This document shows, in pieces, positions 28,187 through 36,386 of a DNA stretch of 64,000 nucleotides. The DNA is taken from positions 124,001 to 188,000 of the forward strand of contig NZ_AEUD01000005.1 in assembly GCF_000192435.1 (NCBI RefSeq), in the 5' to 3' direction. Source of the stretch: Gordonia neofelifaecis NRRL B-59395. GTDB lineage: Bacteria; Actinomycetota; Actinomycetes; Mycobacteriales; Mycobacteriaceae. The notes under the pieces were generated by a model. That model was given only the letters and a program-made list of their open reading frames with translations, was not told where the DNA came from and searched no databases. Every line of letters begins with the position of its first letter. The first letter of the stretch is position 1. Position numbers and translations under genes: made by a program.

Positions 28187-28627
28187 TCAACCCGTCCTGC
28201 GCATCCCCGTGCGGCACTGCACTTCAGTGAAACAGGCATCGTGCCGGCGACAGATCAGCGTTCCGGTCACTCGAACGGCATGACACGCGGTCACCATAGC
28301 CTCCGACGACTTCGTACCGACTTCTCGCTACGCACAGACATCTGTCCACGACACCGCGCCACTCGACCTCGGCGGGGAGGATGATCCTCCGTCAGGACTC
28401 GACTACTCAGCGGCACCGGATCTCGGGTACGCGGGCAGCGCGGCGACGGTGGGACTCTTGGTGCTGGTCGCCGGCTTCGTATGGCTGACTGTCGGTTCTG
28501 GGGCATGGTGGGGCCGGGTCTGCTGATCACAGTCGGCGTGGGAGTGCTCATCTTCGCGGGACGGCATGCTCACCGGGCGATCGTGCAACTCCTAGACGCC
28601 AAGGAGGACCGGGCTGCGGGGCCGCGT
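28187..28627 (+). other. Gene-free stretch with degraded membrane-protein frames
   Basis: No intact gene. One frame is open without an ATG from about 28284 to TGA 28526 and contains a hydrophobic segment (ATVGLLVLVAGFVWLTVG). A second frame continues from about 28511 to TGA 28633 with LLITVGVGVLIFAGRHA and a basic tail. Together they look like a two-helix membrane protein split by a frameshift, but no family is recognised. Otherwise nothing is seen. Confidence 0.35.
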
Positions 28628-28695
28628 AATTGAATCCCGCATAGGCCGGGTACTTCGTCGAGAAGGCCGAATCGGACCGAATCGGGGATTCAATT
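28628..28695. repeat. Spaced inverted repeat
   Basis: Perfect 11-base arms AATTGAATCCC (28628-28638) and GGGATTCAATT (28685-28695) separated by 46 bases that hold further short GAATCGG repeats. AT-rich for this genome. It could be a REP-like or mobile-element remnant. Confidence 0.5.
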
Positions 28696-28721
28696 GCGAG
28701 CGAGCGGCGGCATCGGGGCGA

Positions 28722-28746
28722 TTACTCGGCGGTCGTCGGGTCGATG
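28722..28746 (+). repeat. 25-base direct repeat, right copy
   Basis: Overlaps the stop and last codons of the DUF4242 gene on the minus strand; identical copy at 27921-27945. The 801 bases from one copy to the next could be lost or duplicated by homologous recombination. Confidence 0.85.
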
Positions 28747-28994
28747 ACCGTGCGTACGGCGCGCACGTCATTGCACGGGAAGCCGCCGACGGTGGCGTGC
28801 TCCTTCACGGTTGCGGCATCATCCGCGATGTAGACGCAGTACAGCTTGTCATCGGTGACGTAGCTCTCCAGCCACTGCGCCCGACCGGCCATGCCGTCGA
28901 GAACTTCATTGGACTTCTGCGAGATCGCCTGCAGCTCGTCGCGGCTGAGTGCGCCCGCACCGGGCAGATCTCGTTCGATCACGAACTTGGGCAT
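28722..28994 (-). CDS. DUF4242 family small protein
   Basis: 90 aa (MPKFVIERDLPGAGALS). The conserved SYVTDDKLYCVYIADD and the C-terminal VIDPTTAE identify DUF4242, a ferredoxin-like alpha/beta fold; one studied Streptomyces member binds nickel. It diverges from the AraC gene across 138 bases containing direct repeats and is probably its target. Function unknown. Confidence 0.85.
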   Translation of the reverse strand: MPKFVIERDLPGAGALSRDELQAISQKSNEVLDGMAGRAQWLESYVTDDKLYCVYIADDAATVKEHATVGGFPCNDVRAVRTVIDPTTAE

Positions 28995-29073
28995 CGGTGT
29001 CTCCTATTGAACTTCGCTCCGAACAGTTCGAACGGTGCAAAGATCAGTGTCTGACCTGCGCGAGGGAGACACC

Positions 29074-29136
29074 ATGACCGCGACACCGCGAAGGTTGACC
29101 GTGACACCGGGACCGACACCGGGATCGCGGTCGTGA
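29074..29136 (+). CDS. Possible 20-codon leader ORF coupled to araC
   Basis: ATG 29074 has a good ribosome site (GAGGGAG, six bases upstream) and encodes MTATPRRLTVTPGPTPGSRS. Its stop overlaps the GTG of the AraC gene (GTGA), while araC itself has no Shine-Dalgarno sequence. The layout fits translational coupling or a leader peptide. The DNA also carries the direct repeats described separately, so coding could be coincidental. Alternatively the AraC protein starts further downstream. Confidence 0.45.
   Translation: MTATPRRLTVTPGPTPGSRS
29075..29109 (+). repeat. 14-base direct repeats, possible AraC sites
   Basis: TGACCGCGACACCG (29075-29088) and TGACCGTGACACCG (29096-29109) differ at one base and start exactly 21 bases apart, two helical turns, as expected for an AraC-type dimer. 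A partial third copy (GACACCGGGA) follows at 29115. Confidence 0.45.
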
Positions 29137-30125
29137 CTACGTCGTCGCTGCAGTCGGCGCTCGCCGGACTGCGTCTGACCGGGGCCATCTTCCTGCGGGC
29201 TGAGTACACCGAGAACTGGGCTTACGAATCGCCGCCCGCCGCGGATCTCGCGGGGCTGCTGAAGCCGGGGCGGGAGAGGCTGGTTCTGTTCCACATCGTC
29301 GCCGCAGGCCGATGCTGGGTCTCGGCGGGCGATGGCGAACGGCACTGGGCCGATTGCGGGGATGTGATCGTGCTGCCCTACGGCGATCAGCATCGCATGG
29401 GCGGGGTCGCCGACGCGGACTGCGTGCCGATCGGAACGCTTCTCGATCCGCCGCCGTGGAGCGAACTCCCTGTCATCCGGTACGGCAAAGGGGGAGCGCG
29501 GACCGACGTCGTGTGCGGCTACCTCGACACCGACGACGTGCTCTTCGAGCCGCGTCTGCGCGCGCTGCCGAACGCTTTCGTCGTCCGGCCCACCGAAGCT
29601 ACGGCCGCCTGGATCGATGCGAGCATCGCGTACGCGATGGAGTCTGCGCGCACCGCGTCCGGCACGCCGATCGTCACTGACCTCACGCAACTGTTGCTGA
29701 CCGAGGTGCTGCGTCTGCATCTGGACACGGCTCCCGCGGCCGGTCACGGCTGGCTGGCCGCCCTCCGCGACCCGGTTCTCGGCCCGGCACTCGAACAACT
29801 GCATACGGCGCCGGATCGGAAATGGACCGTCGCCGAACTCGCCTCAGCGGCGGCCGTCTCACGATCAGTGATCGACGAGCGATTCCGAACCGTCCTCGGG
29901 CGATCGCCCATCCGGTACCTGCACGACTGGCGCATGCACATCGCGCAGGATCTGCTCGCGTCGACGAGTCTGCCCATCGGCTCCGTGGCCAGACGGGTGG
30001 GGTACGACTCGGAGGAAGCGTTCAGTCGTGCGTTCAAACGCGCCTTCGGTGAGGCCCCGAGTCTGTGGCGATCGACCGGCTCCGCCGATGCCGGTGGACT
30101 CAGAACGGCGGCTCGCCGTCGGTGA
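29133..30125 (+). CDS. AraC family transcriptional regulator with cupin domain
   Basis: 330 aa from GTG 29133. The N-terminal half is an AraC cupin domain (LVLFHIVAAGRCWVSAGDGERHWADCGDVIVLPYGDQHRMGG). The C-terminal half (about 210-315) has two helix-turn-helix motifs: WTVAELASAAAVSRSVIDERFR and LPIGSVARRVGYDSEEAFSRAFKRAFG. It diverges from the DUF4242 gene and likely regulates it. The last 26 bases overlap the convergent HNH gene. Ligand unknown. Confidence 0.9.
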   Translation: MTTSSLQSALAGLRLTGAIFLRAEYTENWAYESPPAADLAGLLKPGRERLVLFHIVAAGRCWVSAGDGERHWADCGDVIVLPYGDQHRMGGVADADCVPIGTLLDPPPWSELPVIRYGKGGARTDVVCGYLDTDDVLFEPRLRALPNAFVVRPTEATAAWIDASIAYAMESARTASGTPIVTDLTQLLLTEVLRLHLDTAPAAGHGWLAALRDPVLGPALEQLHTAPDRKWTVAELASAAAVSRSVIDERFRTVLGRSPIRYLHDWRMHIAQDLLASTSLPIGSVARRVGYDSEEAFSRAFKRAFGEAPSLWRSTGSADAGGLRTAARRR

Positions 30126-31707
30126 CCGTCGCGATTTCCCGCCGTCGGCGGTTGGCGGCACGCCTCTGCATGCGGTAGCGGTGCTTGGCCTGAGTGCGGG
30201 TCAGTCGCCGTTCCGGTTCATTCCCGGCGTGTCGGTTCTCCGGGCGCGTCGCGGACGAATCCGACACGCCGAACGACACGCCGTGCCGGCACTGAATGTG
30301 CCCGAGCTCGGGCAGGAGCCACAGGTTCATCGCCTGTCGGCGGACGGTCACACCCTCCGGAGTGGTGACTTCGGTCCAGATCACACCGTTCGCGTCGACG
30401 ATCTGATCGTCGACCCACCCTTCGGCGTGGGTTTTGACCCCATGATGGAAACGGCACTTCGGATTCAGATTGCACACGCAAGTCGGCCCGCCGTTGCCCG
30501 GATCGCGGTGGTCGAACTCGACGACGTGATCGAGGTCGGACTTCCACGCCGGGCGGTCGCAGCCGGCGACGGTGCAGGTGCCGAACAGGGCGCGGACGGC
30601 TGTGTCGACCGCCGCGGACGGGCGGTACCGACCGGCGTGTCGCGTGCAGTCGGCGATCACCGTGTCGAGGTCCAACTCGCGAATCACCGCATCGGGACGA
30701 CGCACCAACTCCCGGGCGTGGCGGGCGGAGATCGGACCGACGCCCTCCTCGTACGCCGGTAGCTGCGACACGCCGTCGAGCGTTTGCTTGCGCACCACGA
30801 CGTGAATCATCACCTGGGCGCGTCGTGCGTCGATCTGCGCGGGCGCCAACTCCGAGACGCAGTCGTCCCGCTCGCACAGGCAGGTGAACTGGCTCTGCTG
30901 CAGCAGTGCGGTAGCGGCGTCGGACCGCCGGGCTTGCTTGGTTCGCGGGTCGAACGGGCACACGCCGTCGGCGAGCGCGTTGATCGCCCCGAGGGAGATC
31001 GCCGCATCCTCAGTGGAGCCGACGATCACCATCTCCGACACACCGTCCGCGACCGGTGTCACCGACACCTTCTTGCTCGACGCGACCTGCTCACGAGTCA
31101 GGGTCGCGGCGTCCGGGTCGTGCTCGGCCACGATCGCGGCGACGGTCGACTCCACCCGGTTCGCCGACAGTCCACCCATTCCGGCCAGGCGATGTGCGAT
31201 CTCCGCATCGATGAAGGCGAGCAGGTCGCCGTCGTCGACCAACGCGGTCTGCTCCACGGCCCGCACGAACCAGCAGACGTTGAGGATGCCGTCGCGCATG
31301 AGCCGGCCGATCGCCGGAATCCGCTCGAAGCAGGCGATGGCCCGATCGACGAACAGCTCTCCCGCGTACTGCCGGACCCCGGCCGCTGTGGCATACGAGG
31401 CCGCCGTCTGGCACTGCGGATCAAACAACCGCGTGTACGCATCGACCGACGCGTCGGCCTCTGATTCCGCCTGCTTCGCCCGATACAGCGAGTACACCGC
31501 CTGGTAGCGGTGCCACATCACCAACCCCTGATAGCAGTCGGCCCGCGCTGCGAAGTTCAGCAACGCGGCACGATCAGCCCGCGACACCGCAGCCGCATCC
31601 GGACCGGACCCGTCGGTCGAACCTGCCGGACATCCGATCCGGATCACGATCGACCCGTCGTCGACCACTACCGACGAGCCGGAATGCTCCCTCACCTGCA
31701 TGTTCAC
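30100..31707 (-). CDS. DUF222 / HNH endonuclease domain protein
   Basis: 535 aa. The N-terminal two-thirds is the helical DUF222 region found in many Mycobacteriales proteins. The HNH site lies at about 375-430: CTVAGCDRPAW, SDLDHVVEFDH, CNLNPKCRFHHGVKT. The C-terminus is strongly basic (RRLTRTQAKHRYRMQRRAANRRRR), suiting nucleic-acid binding. Members are multicopy in such genomes and often near mobile DNA; the biological role is unknown. Its 3' end overlaps the convergent araC. Confidence 0.88.
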   Translation of the reverse strand: MNMQVREHSGSSVVVDDGSIVIRIGCPAGSTDGSGPDAAAVSRADRAALLNFAARADCYQGLVMWHRYQAVYSLYRAKQAESEADASVDAYTRLFDPQCQTAASYATAAGVRQYAGELFVDRAIACFERIPAIGRLMRDGILNVCWFVRAVEQTALVDDGDLLAFIDAEIAHRLAGMGGLSANRVESTVAAIVAEHDPDAATLTREQVASSKKVSVTPVADGVSEMVIVGSTEDAAISLGAINALADGVCPFDPRTKQARRSDAATALLQQSQFTCLCERDDCVSELAPAQIDARRAQVMIHVVVRKQTLDGVSQLPAYEEGVGPISARHARELVRRPDAVIRELDLDTVIADCTRHAGRYRPSAAVDTAVRALFGTCTVAGCDRPAWKSDLDHVVEFDHRDPGNGGPTCVCNLNPKCRFHHGVKTHAEGWVDDQIVDANGVIWTEVTTPEGVTVRRQAMNLWLLPELGHIQCRHGVSFGVSDSSATRPENRHAGNEPERRLTRTQAKHRYRMQRRAANRRRREIATVTDGEPPF

Positions 31708-32016
31708 GCCTCCCCTTCGAGTGCCTCGAACTTACATTCGATGATATCGACAGGGTCTGACAAACCTCTCGAACAGAACGAGGCGGATTCAGCGCACCGT
31801 TCGCGGCGACGCGCTCTCGTCGACGTCCTCAAGCCGATCCGCAGGGCGAGCCGGCCACCCGGTAGGTTGAACAGTCTTGGAACGCCGACGGCCGGGAAGG
31901 TCTGCGAGGCCGGCGGCGTTCGACCGGGGGAGGCGTGAACACCCAGACATGAACACCCAGACATGAACACCCAGACATGAACACCTCCACGAACGGCAGA
32001 TGAAAGGCACGACGAC
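31708..32016 (+). other. Gap between HNH gene and osmC-like gene
   Basis: 309 bases with no gene I would call. The left part is the upstream region of the HNH gene; the right end holds a 14-base tandem repeat and the osmC-like ribosome site. Open frames here are low-complexity shadows. Confidence 0.5.
31936..31985 (+). repeat. 14-base tandem repeat forming overlapping mini-ORFs
   Basis: Three exact copies of TGAACACCCAGACA plus a partial fourth. Each start codon opens a five-codon frame (M/V-N-T-Q-T) whose stop overlaps the next start as ATGA. The frames are 31935-31952, 31949-31966, 31963-31980 and a last eight-codon one at 31977-32003, ending 13 bases before the osmC-like start. GGGGGAGG lies just before the first. 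Probably replication slippage; a leader role is possible. Confidence 0.6.
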
Positions 32017-32424
32017 ATGACTGAACTGTGGGTCCAGCGCACCGGAACCCGTCGCTACACCGGACAGAGTTCGCGCGGGGCGCAGGTACTGATCGGGTCG
32101 GAGGACGTCGAAGGCGTCTTCACCCCGGGCGAACTGCTCAAGATCGCTCTCGCCGCCTGCACGGGAATGTCGTCGGATCGTCCGCTCTCGCGCCGCCTCG
32201 GCGACGACTACGACGCGACGGTCCGGGTGTCGGGAGCCGCCGACCGAGAGAACGAGGTGTATCCGCAGCTCGACGAGGTGCTGGAAGTCGATCTGTCCGA
32301 GCTCGATCCGGAAGCGGCCGAGCGGCTGCTGGTGGTCGTCGAGCGCGCCGTCGACAAGGTCTGCACCGTCGGCCGCACGCTGAAGGCGGGCACGCAGGTG
32401 TCGCTTTCGATGGAGACCGAGTAG
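32017..32424 (+). CDS. OsmC family protein
   Basis: 135 aa, OsmC/Ohr fold (MTELWVQRTGTRRYTGQSSRGAQVLIG). A Cys lies in the conserved first position, ALAACTGMSSDR near residue 48; a second Cys occurs in VERAVDKVCTVG near 115. This pair would allow thiol peroxidase chemistry on organic hydroperoxides. It corresponds by order to the OsmC-like gene upstream of acyP-smc in mycobacteria. The acyP start follows immediately after the stop. Confidence 0.88.
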   Translation: MTELWVQRTGTRRYTGQSSRGAQVLIGSEDVEGVFTPGELLKIALAACTGMSSDRPLSRRLGDDYDATVRVSGAADRENEVYPQLDEVLEVDLSELDPEAAERLLVVVERAVDKVCTVGRTLKAGTQVSLSMETE

Positions 32425-32694
32425 GTGGAGCGGCTCACCGCCTGGGTGCACGGCCGGGTGCAGGGCGTCGGGTTCCGGTGGTGGACCAGATCGCGGGCCC
32501 TGGAGCTCGGGCTCGTCGGGTACGCGTCGAATCAGCAGGACGGCCGTGTCCTGGTGGTGGCGGAGGGACCGCGGGACTCGTTGGACGCCCTCCTCGCCGC
32601 TCTCCGCTCCGGTGACACCCCTGGTCGCGTGGATCTGGTCGTCGAATCCCATGAGGCGGCGCGCGGTGGTATGACCGGCTTCGACGAGCGCTGA
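32425..32694 (+). CDS. acyP: Acylphosphatase
   Basis: 89 aa from GTG 32425, directly abutting the previous stop codon. Hydrolyses acyl phosphates. The phosphate loop [13 protein letters not shown] includes catalytic Arg18, and Asn36 is in GYASNQQDG. Complete ferredoxin-like fold length. Likely cotranscribed with the osmC-like gene. Confidence 0.95.
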   Translation: MERLTAWVHGRVQGVGFRWWTRSRALELGLVGYASNQQDGRVLVVAEGPRDSLDALLAALRSGDTPGRVDLVVESHEAARGGMTGFDER

Positions 32695-32699
32695 GCCGG

Positions 32700-32713
32700 T
32701 AGGCTCTCAGGTC
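32700..32713 (+). promoter_or_regulatory. -10 box upstream of smc
   Basis: TAGGCT at 32700-32705, eight bases before GTG 32714; no ribosome site. Confidence 0.45.
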
Positions 32714-35700
32714 GTGCACTTGAAGAGCCTCACCCTGAAAGGGTTCAAATCGTTCGCGTCGTCGACGACGCTGCGATTCGAGCCCGGCATCACGTGTGTG
32801 GTGGGGCCGAACGGGTCGGGCAAGTCGAACGTCGTCGACGCGCTGACCTGGGTGATGGGTGAGCAGGGCGCCAAGGCGCTGCGCGGCGGAAAGATGGCAG
32901 ACGTCATCTTCGCGGGCACCTCGGGCCGCGCCCCGCTGGGCCGCGCCGAGGTGACGCTGACCATCGACAACTCCGACGGCGCGCTGCCGATCGAGTACTC
33001 CGAGGTCTCGGTGACCCGTCGAATGTTCCGCGACGGTGCGGGCGAGTACGAGATCAACGGCAACTCCTGCCGGTTGATGGACGTGCAGGAACTGCTGTCC
33101 GACTCGGGTATCGGGCGCGAGATGCACGTGATCCTCGGCCAGGGTCGCCTCGCCGCGATCCTGGAAGCCCGGCCCGAGGAGCGGCGCGCGTTCATCGAGG
33201 AGGCGGCCGGCGTTCTGAAACATCGGCGGCGCAAGGAGAAGGCGGTCCGCAAGCTCGACGCGATGGCGGCCAACCTGGACCGACTCACCGATCTGACGAC
33301 CGAACTGCGGCGCCAGCTCAAGCCGCTCGGCAGGCAGGCGGAGGTGGCCCGTCGCGCGGCTACCGTGCAGGCCGACCTGCGCGACGCCCGGCTCCGTCTG
33401 GCCGCCGACGACCTCGTCACCCGGCGCGAGGAGATGGCCCAGCACAGCGCCGTCGAAGCCGATGTGCGGCGCCAGCAGGACGAGGTCGCCGCCGGACTCG
33501 ACGCGGCGACCGAGGCGCTGAACGCGGCCCAGGAACATCTGGCGCAGGTGGTGCCCGCGGCGAGTGAGGCCGGTCGGGTGTTCTACCAGCTCGGGGCCCT
33601 GTCCGAGCGGGTCGGCGGCACGCTGCGACTCGCGGGGGAGCGTGCTGCGAATCTGTCGTCGCCGAGTGTCGCCTCGTCCGGTCCGGACCCCGAGGAACTC
33701 GAGCGGCAGGCGGAGAACGCCGCGATGACCGAGGCCGAGCATGCGGAGGCCGTCGAAGTCGCCGCGGAGCGACTGGAGTACGCGACCGCCGCGCTGCTGG
33801 CCGCCGAGCAGGCGGCCAACGCGGCCGAGCGCGCGCATCTGGCCGCGGTGCAGGCCGTCGCCGATCGACGTGAGGGCCTCGCGCGACTGGAAGGCGAGGC
33901 CGCGAACCTGCGGACCAAGGTGGAGTCGGTGGACGCGGAGACGTCCCGGCTGTCGGCGTCGATCGAGGCGGCGGCCGAGCGCGCCGACGTCGCGCAGGCG
34001 GCGCTCGATCAGGAGGTGGCGCAGGTTCGACTGCTGGAGGACGCCGAACGCGGCCTCGACGACCATCACGAGAAGTGCGCCGCGGCGCTGGCCAAGGCGT
34101 CCGAGATCGTCGAAAGACTGCGGCAGGGTGAGCGGGAGACCGCGCGCTCGATCGCATCGCTGACCGCGCGCATCGACGCGCTGGCCGTCGGACTCGAGCG
34201 GGGCGACGGTGGCGCCTGGCTGATCGAGCAGGGAACGCAGGGGCTGTTGTCGCCGCTGTCGGAGATGCTGACGGTGGCGCCGGGCTTCGAGGCCGCTCTG
34301 GCGGGCGCGCTGGGACCAGCCGCCGATGCGATCGCCACCGTCGACGGGCTCGCCGCAGTGCGGGCGCTCGGCGAACTCCGCAGCGGCGACGGCGGTCGTG
34401 CGGCGCTGATCGTCGGCGGTCTGCCCGACCGGCCGCGAGACGCGCGGCCCGACCTGCCCAGCGGCGTCGTCTGGGCACGCGATCAGGTCACCGCGCCGGA
34501 CGAGGTGGCGGGCGCGCTCGACGTGCTTCTCGACCGGATGGTGGTGGTCGACGACGCCGAGACCGGACTCCGCGTGGCCGGCGATCTCGGCTTGATCGGC
34601 ATCACCCGAGACGGCGACCGAGTCACGACCGCCAGCGTGGAGGGCGGATCGTCGCGTAGGCCGTCGACCATCGAAGTGCAGTCGGCGATCGACACCGCGA
34701 CCCACGACCTCGCGGTCGCCGAGGAGACGGCGATCCGACTGGAGAAGGAACTGGCGACCGCGATCGCCGAAGAGACCCGAGCACGGGAGGCGACCGAGGG
34801 GGCACTCGCCGCGCTGAACGAGTCCGATGCGAACGTGGGCGCCGCGTACGAGACGCTGGGTCGGCTCGGGTCCGACATCCGCGCGGCGCGCGACGAGGCC
34901 GACCGGCTGATGCGGCAGCGGAACTTCGTCGAACAGGGCCGGGCGGAGAACCTCGAGAAGCTGACCGAGGTGGAGGAACGACTGTCCCGCGCCGTCGACG
35001 GTGCGGCCGAGGAGCCGACCGGCGACACCGACCGAGAGATGCGCGATGCCGCGGCCGCAGAGGTGGCCAGTGCGCGAGCGGCGGAGGTCGAGACCCGGCT
35101 GACGCTGCGCACCGCCGAGGAACGACTGGCGTCCGTCCGCGGAAAGGCCGAGAGTCTGCGGCGGGCCGCGGTGAATGAACGGGCCAACCGCGAGCGGCAG
35201 CGACGACAGGATGCGCAGCGCCGGTACGCAGCGGGCGTCGCGACCGCCGTCGCCGACGCCGGTGAGCAACTGGCCGAAGCAGTGGCCCGCGCGAGCGCCG
35301 ACGCCGCCGAGGCTCGCGACGAGCTCGAAGCAGTACGGTCGCAGCGGACCGCCGAGGTGGACGCGCTCCGGGCGCAGGTGGAGCAGCTCACCGGTGTGAT
35401 GAACAAACTGCGCGACGCCGTGCACCGCGACGAACTCGCGAAGGCCCAGGCGGCGCTGCGGATCGAGCAGCTCGAAGAGCAGGTGCTCGAGCAGTTCGCG
35501 ATCGCTCCCGACGACCTCGTCGCCGAGTACGGGCCAGACGTGCCGATGCCGCCGTCGGACCTGGAGATGCGCGAATACGAGGACGCGAAGGAGCGGGGCG
35601 AACAGGTGGTCGCGCCCGCGCCGATGCCCTACGACCGCAGCACCCAGGAGATCCGCGCCAGGAAGGCGGAGAAGGACCTCAAGACGCTCGGACGGGTGAA

Positions 35701-36370
35701 CCCGCTGGCCCTCGAGGAGTTCGCGGCGCTGGAGGAGCGCTACAACTTCCTCTCGGCCCAGTTGGAGGACGTCAAGGCGGCGCGCAAGGATCTGCTCGAG
35801 GTGATCGAGGACGTCGACGCGCGCATCCTGCAGGTGTTCACCGATGCGTACGCGGATGTGGAGCGCGAGTTCGTCCAGGTGTTCGCGACCCTGTTCCCGG
35901 GCGGGGAGGGCCGACTGGTCCTCACCGACCCCGACGACATGCTCGTCACCGGCGTCGACGTCGAGGCTCGCCCGCCGGGCAAGAAGGTCAAGCGGCTGTC
36001 GCTGCTGTCGGGCGGCGAGAAGTCGCTGACCGCCGTCGCCATGCTCGTCGCGATCTTCCGGGCGCGCCCGTCACCGTTCTACGTGATGGACGAGGTCGAG
36101 GCGGCGCTCGACGACGCCAACCTCCGGCGGCTCATCTCGCTCTTCGAGCAGCTGCGCGAGCGGTCCCAGCTCATCGTCATCACGCACCAGAAGCCCACCA
36201 TGGAGATCGCGGACGCGCTCTACGGTGTGAGCATGCGCGGTGACGGCATCACCCAGGTCATCTCTCAGCGCTTGCGCGGGGTCGACATCGCACCGGCCGT
36301 GGGCCCGAGCGACGACGACCCGGCCCCCGCAGACCAGACTTCAACCATCGATTCCGCTCCCACGAGCTGA
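32714..36370 (+). CDS. smc: Chromosome partition protein Smc
   Basis: Condensin ATPase for chromosome compaction and segregation. 1218 aa from GTG 32714. Walker A is GPNGSGKSN (31-39). Long coiled coils flank a hinge near 490-660 ([20 protein letters not shown]). The ABC signature SGGEK lies at 1099-1103, followed by [16 protein letters not shown] as Walker B. It partners ScpA/ScpB, which are not in the window. ftsY follows after 16 bases, probably in one operon. Confidence 0.96.
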   Translation: MHLKSLTLKGFKSFASSTTLRFEPGITCVVGPNGSGKSNVVDALTWVMGEQGAKALRGGKMADVIFAGTSGRAPLGRAEVTLTIDNSDGALPIEYSEVSVTRRMFRDGAGEYEINGNSCRLMDVQELLSDSGIGREMHVILGQGRLAAILEARPEERRAFIEEAAGVLKHRRRKEKAVRKLDAMAANLDRLTDLTTELRRQLKPLGRQAEVARRAATVQADLRDARLRLAADDLVTRREEMAQHSAVEADVRRQQDEVAAGLDAATEALNAAQEHLAQVVPAASEAGRVFYQLGALSERVGGTLRLAGERAANLSSPSVASSGPDPEELERQAENAAMTEAEHAEAVEVAAERLEYATAALLAAEQAANAAERAHLAAVQAVADRREGLARLEGEAANLRTKVESVDAETSRLSASIEAAAERADVAQAALDQEVAQVRLLEDAERGLDDHHEKCAAALAKASEIVERLRQGERETARSIASLTARIDALAVGLERGDGGAWLIEQGTQGLLSPLSEMLTVAPGFEAALAGALGPAADAIATVDGLAAVRALGELRSGDGGRAALIVGGLPDRPRDARPDLPSGVVWARDQVTAPDEVAGALDVLLDRMVVVDDAETGLRVAGDLGLIGITRDGDRVTTASVEGGSSRRPSTIEVQSAIDTATHDLAVAEETAIRLEKELATAIAEETRAREATEGALAALNESDANVGAAYETLGRLGSDIRAARDEADRLMRQRNFVEQGRAENLEKLTEVEERLSRAVDGAAEEPTGDTDREMRDAAAAEVASARAAEVETRLTLRTAEERLASVRGKAESLRRAAVNERANRERQRRQDAQRRYAAGVATAVADAGEQLAEAVARASADAAEARDELEAVRSQRTAEVDALRAQVEQLTGVMNKLRDAVHRDELAKAQAALRIEQLEEQVLEQFAIAPDDLVAEYGPDVPMPPSDLEMREYEDAKERGEQVVAPAPMPYDRSTQEIRARKAEKDLKTLGRVNPLALEEFAALEERYNFLSAQLEDVKAARKDLLEVIEDVDARILQVFTDAYADVEREFVQVFATLFPGGEGRLVLTDPDDMLVTGVDVEARPPGKKVKRLSLLSGGEKSLTAVAMLVAIFRARPSPFYVMDEVEAALDDANLRRLISLFEQLRERSQLIVITHQKPTMEIADALYGVSMRGDGITQVISQRLRGVDIAPAVGPSDDDPAPADQTSTIDSAPTS

Positions 36371-36386
36371 AGGGAAAGCTTCTCCA

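Noticed and set aside
31510-31938. 142-codon plus-strand frame ending at the tandem repeat
   Set aside because: Mostly antisense to the HNH gene start, basic low-complexity, no ribosome site.
32435-35425. 996-codon antisense frame opposite acyP and smc
   Set aside because: Shadow of the Ala/Glu/Arg coiled coil of Smc; no family features.
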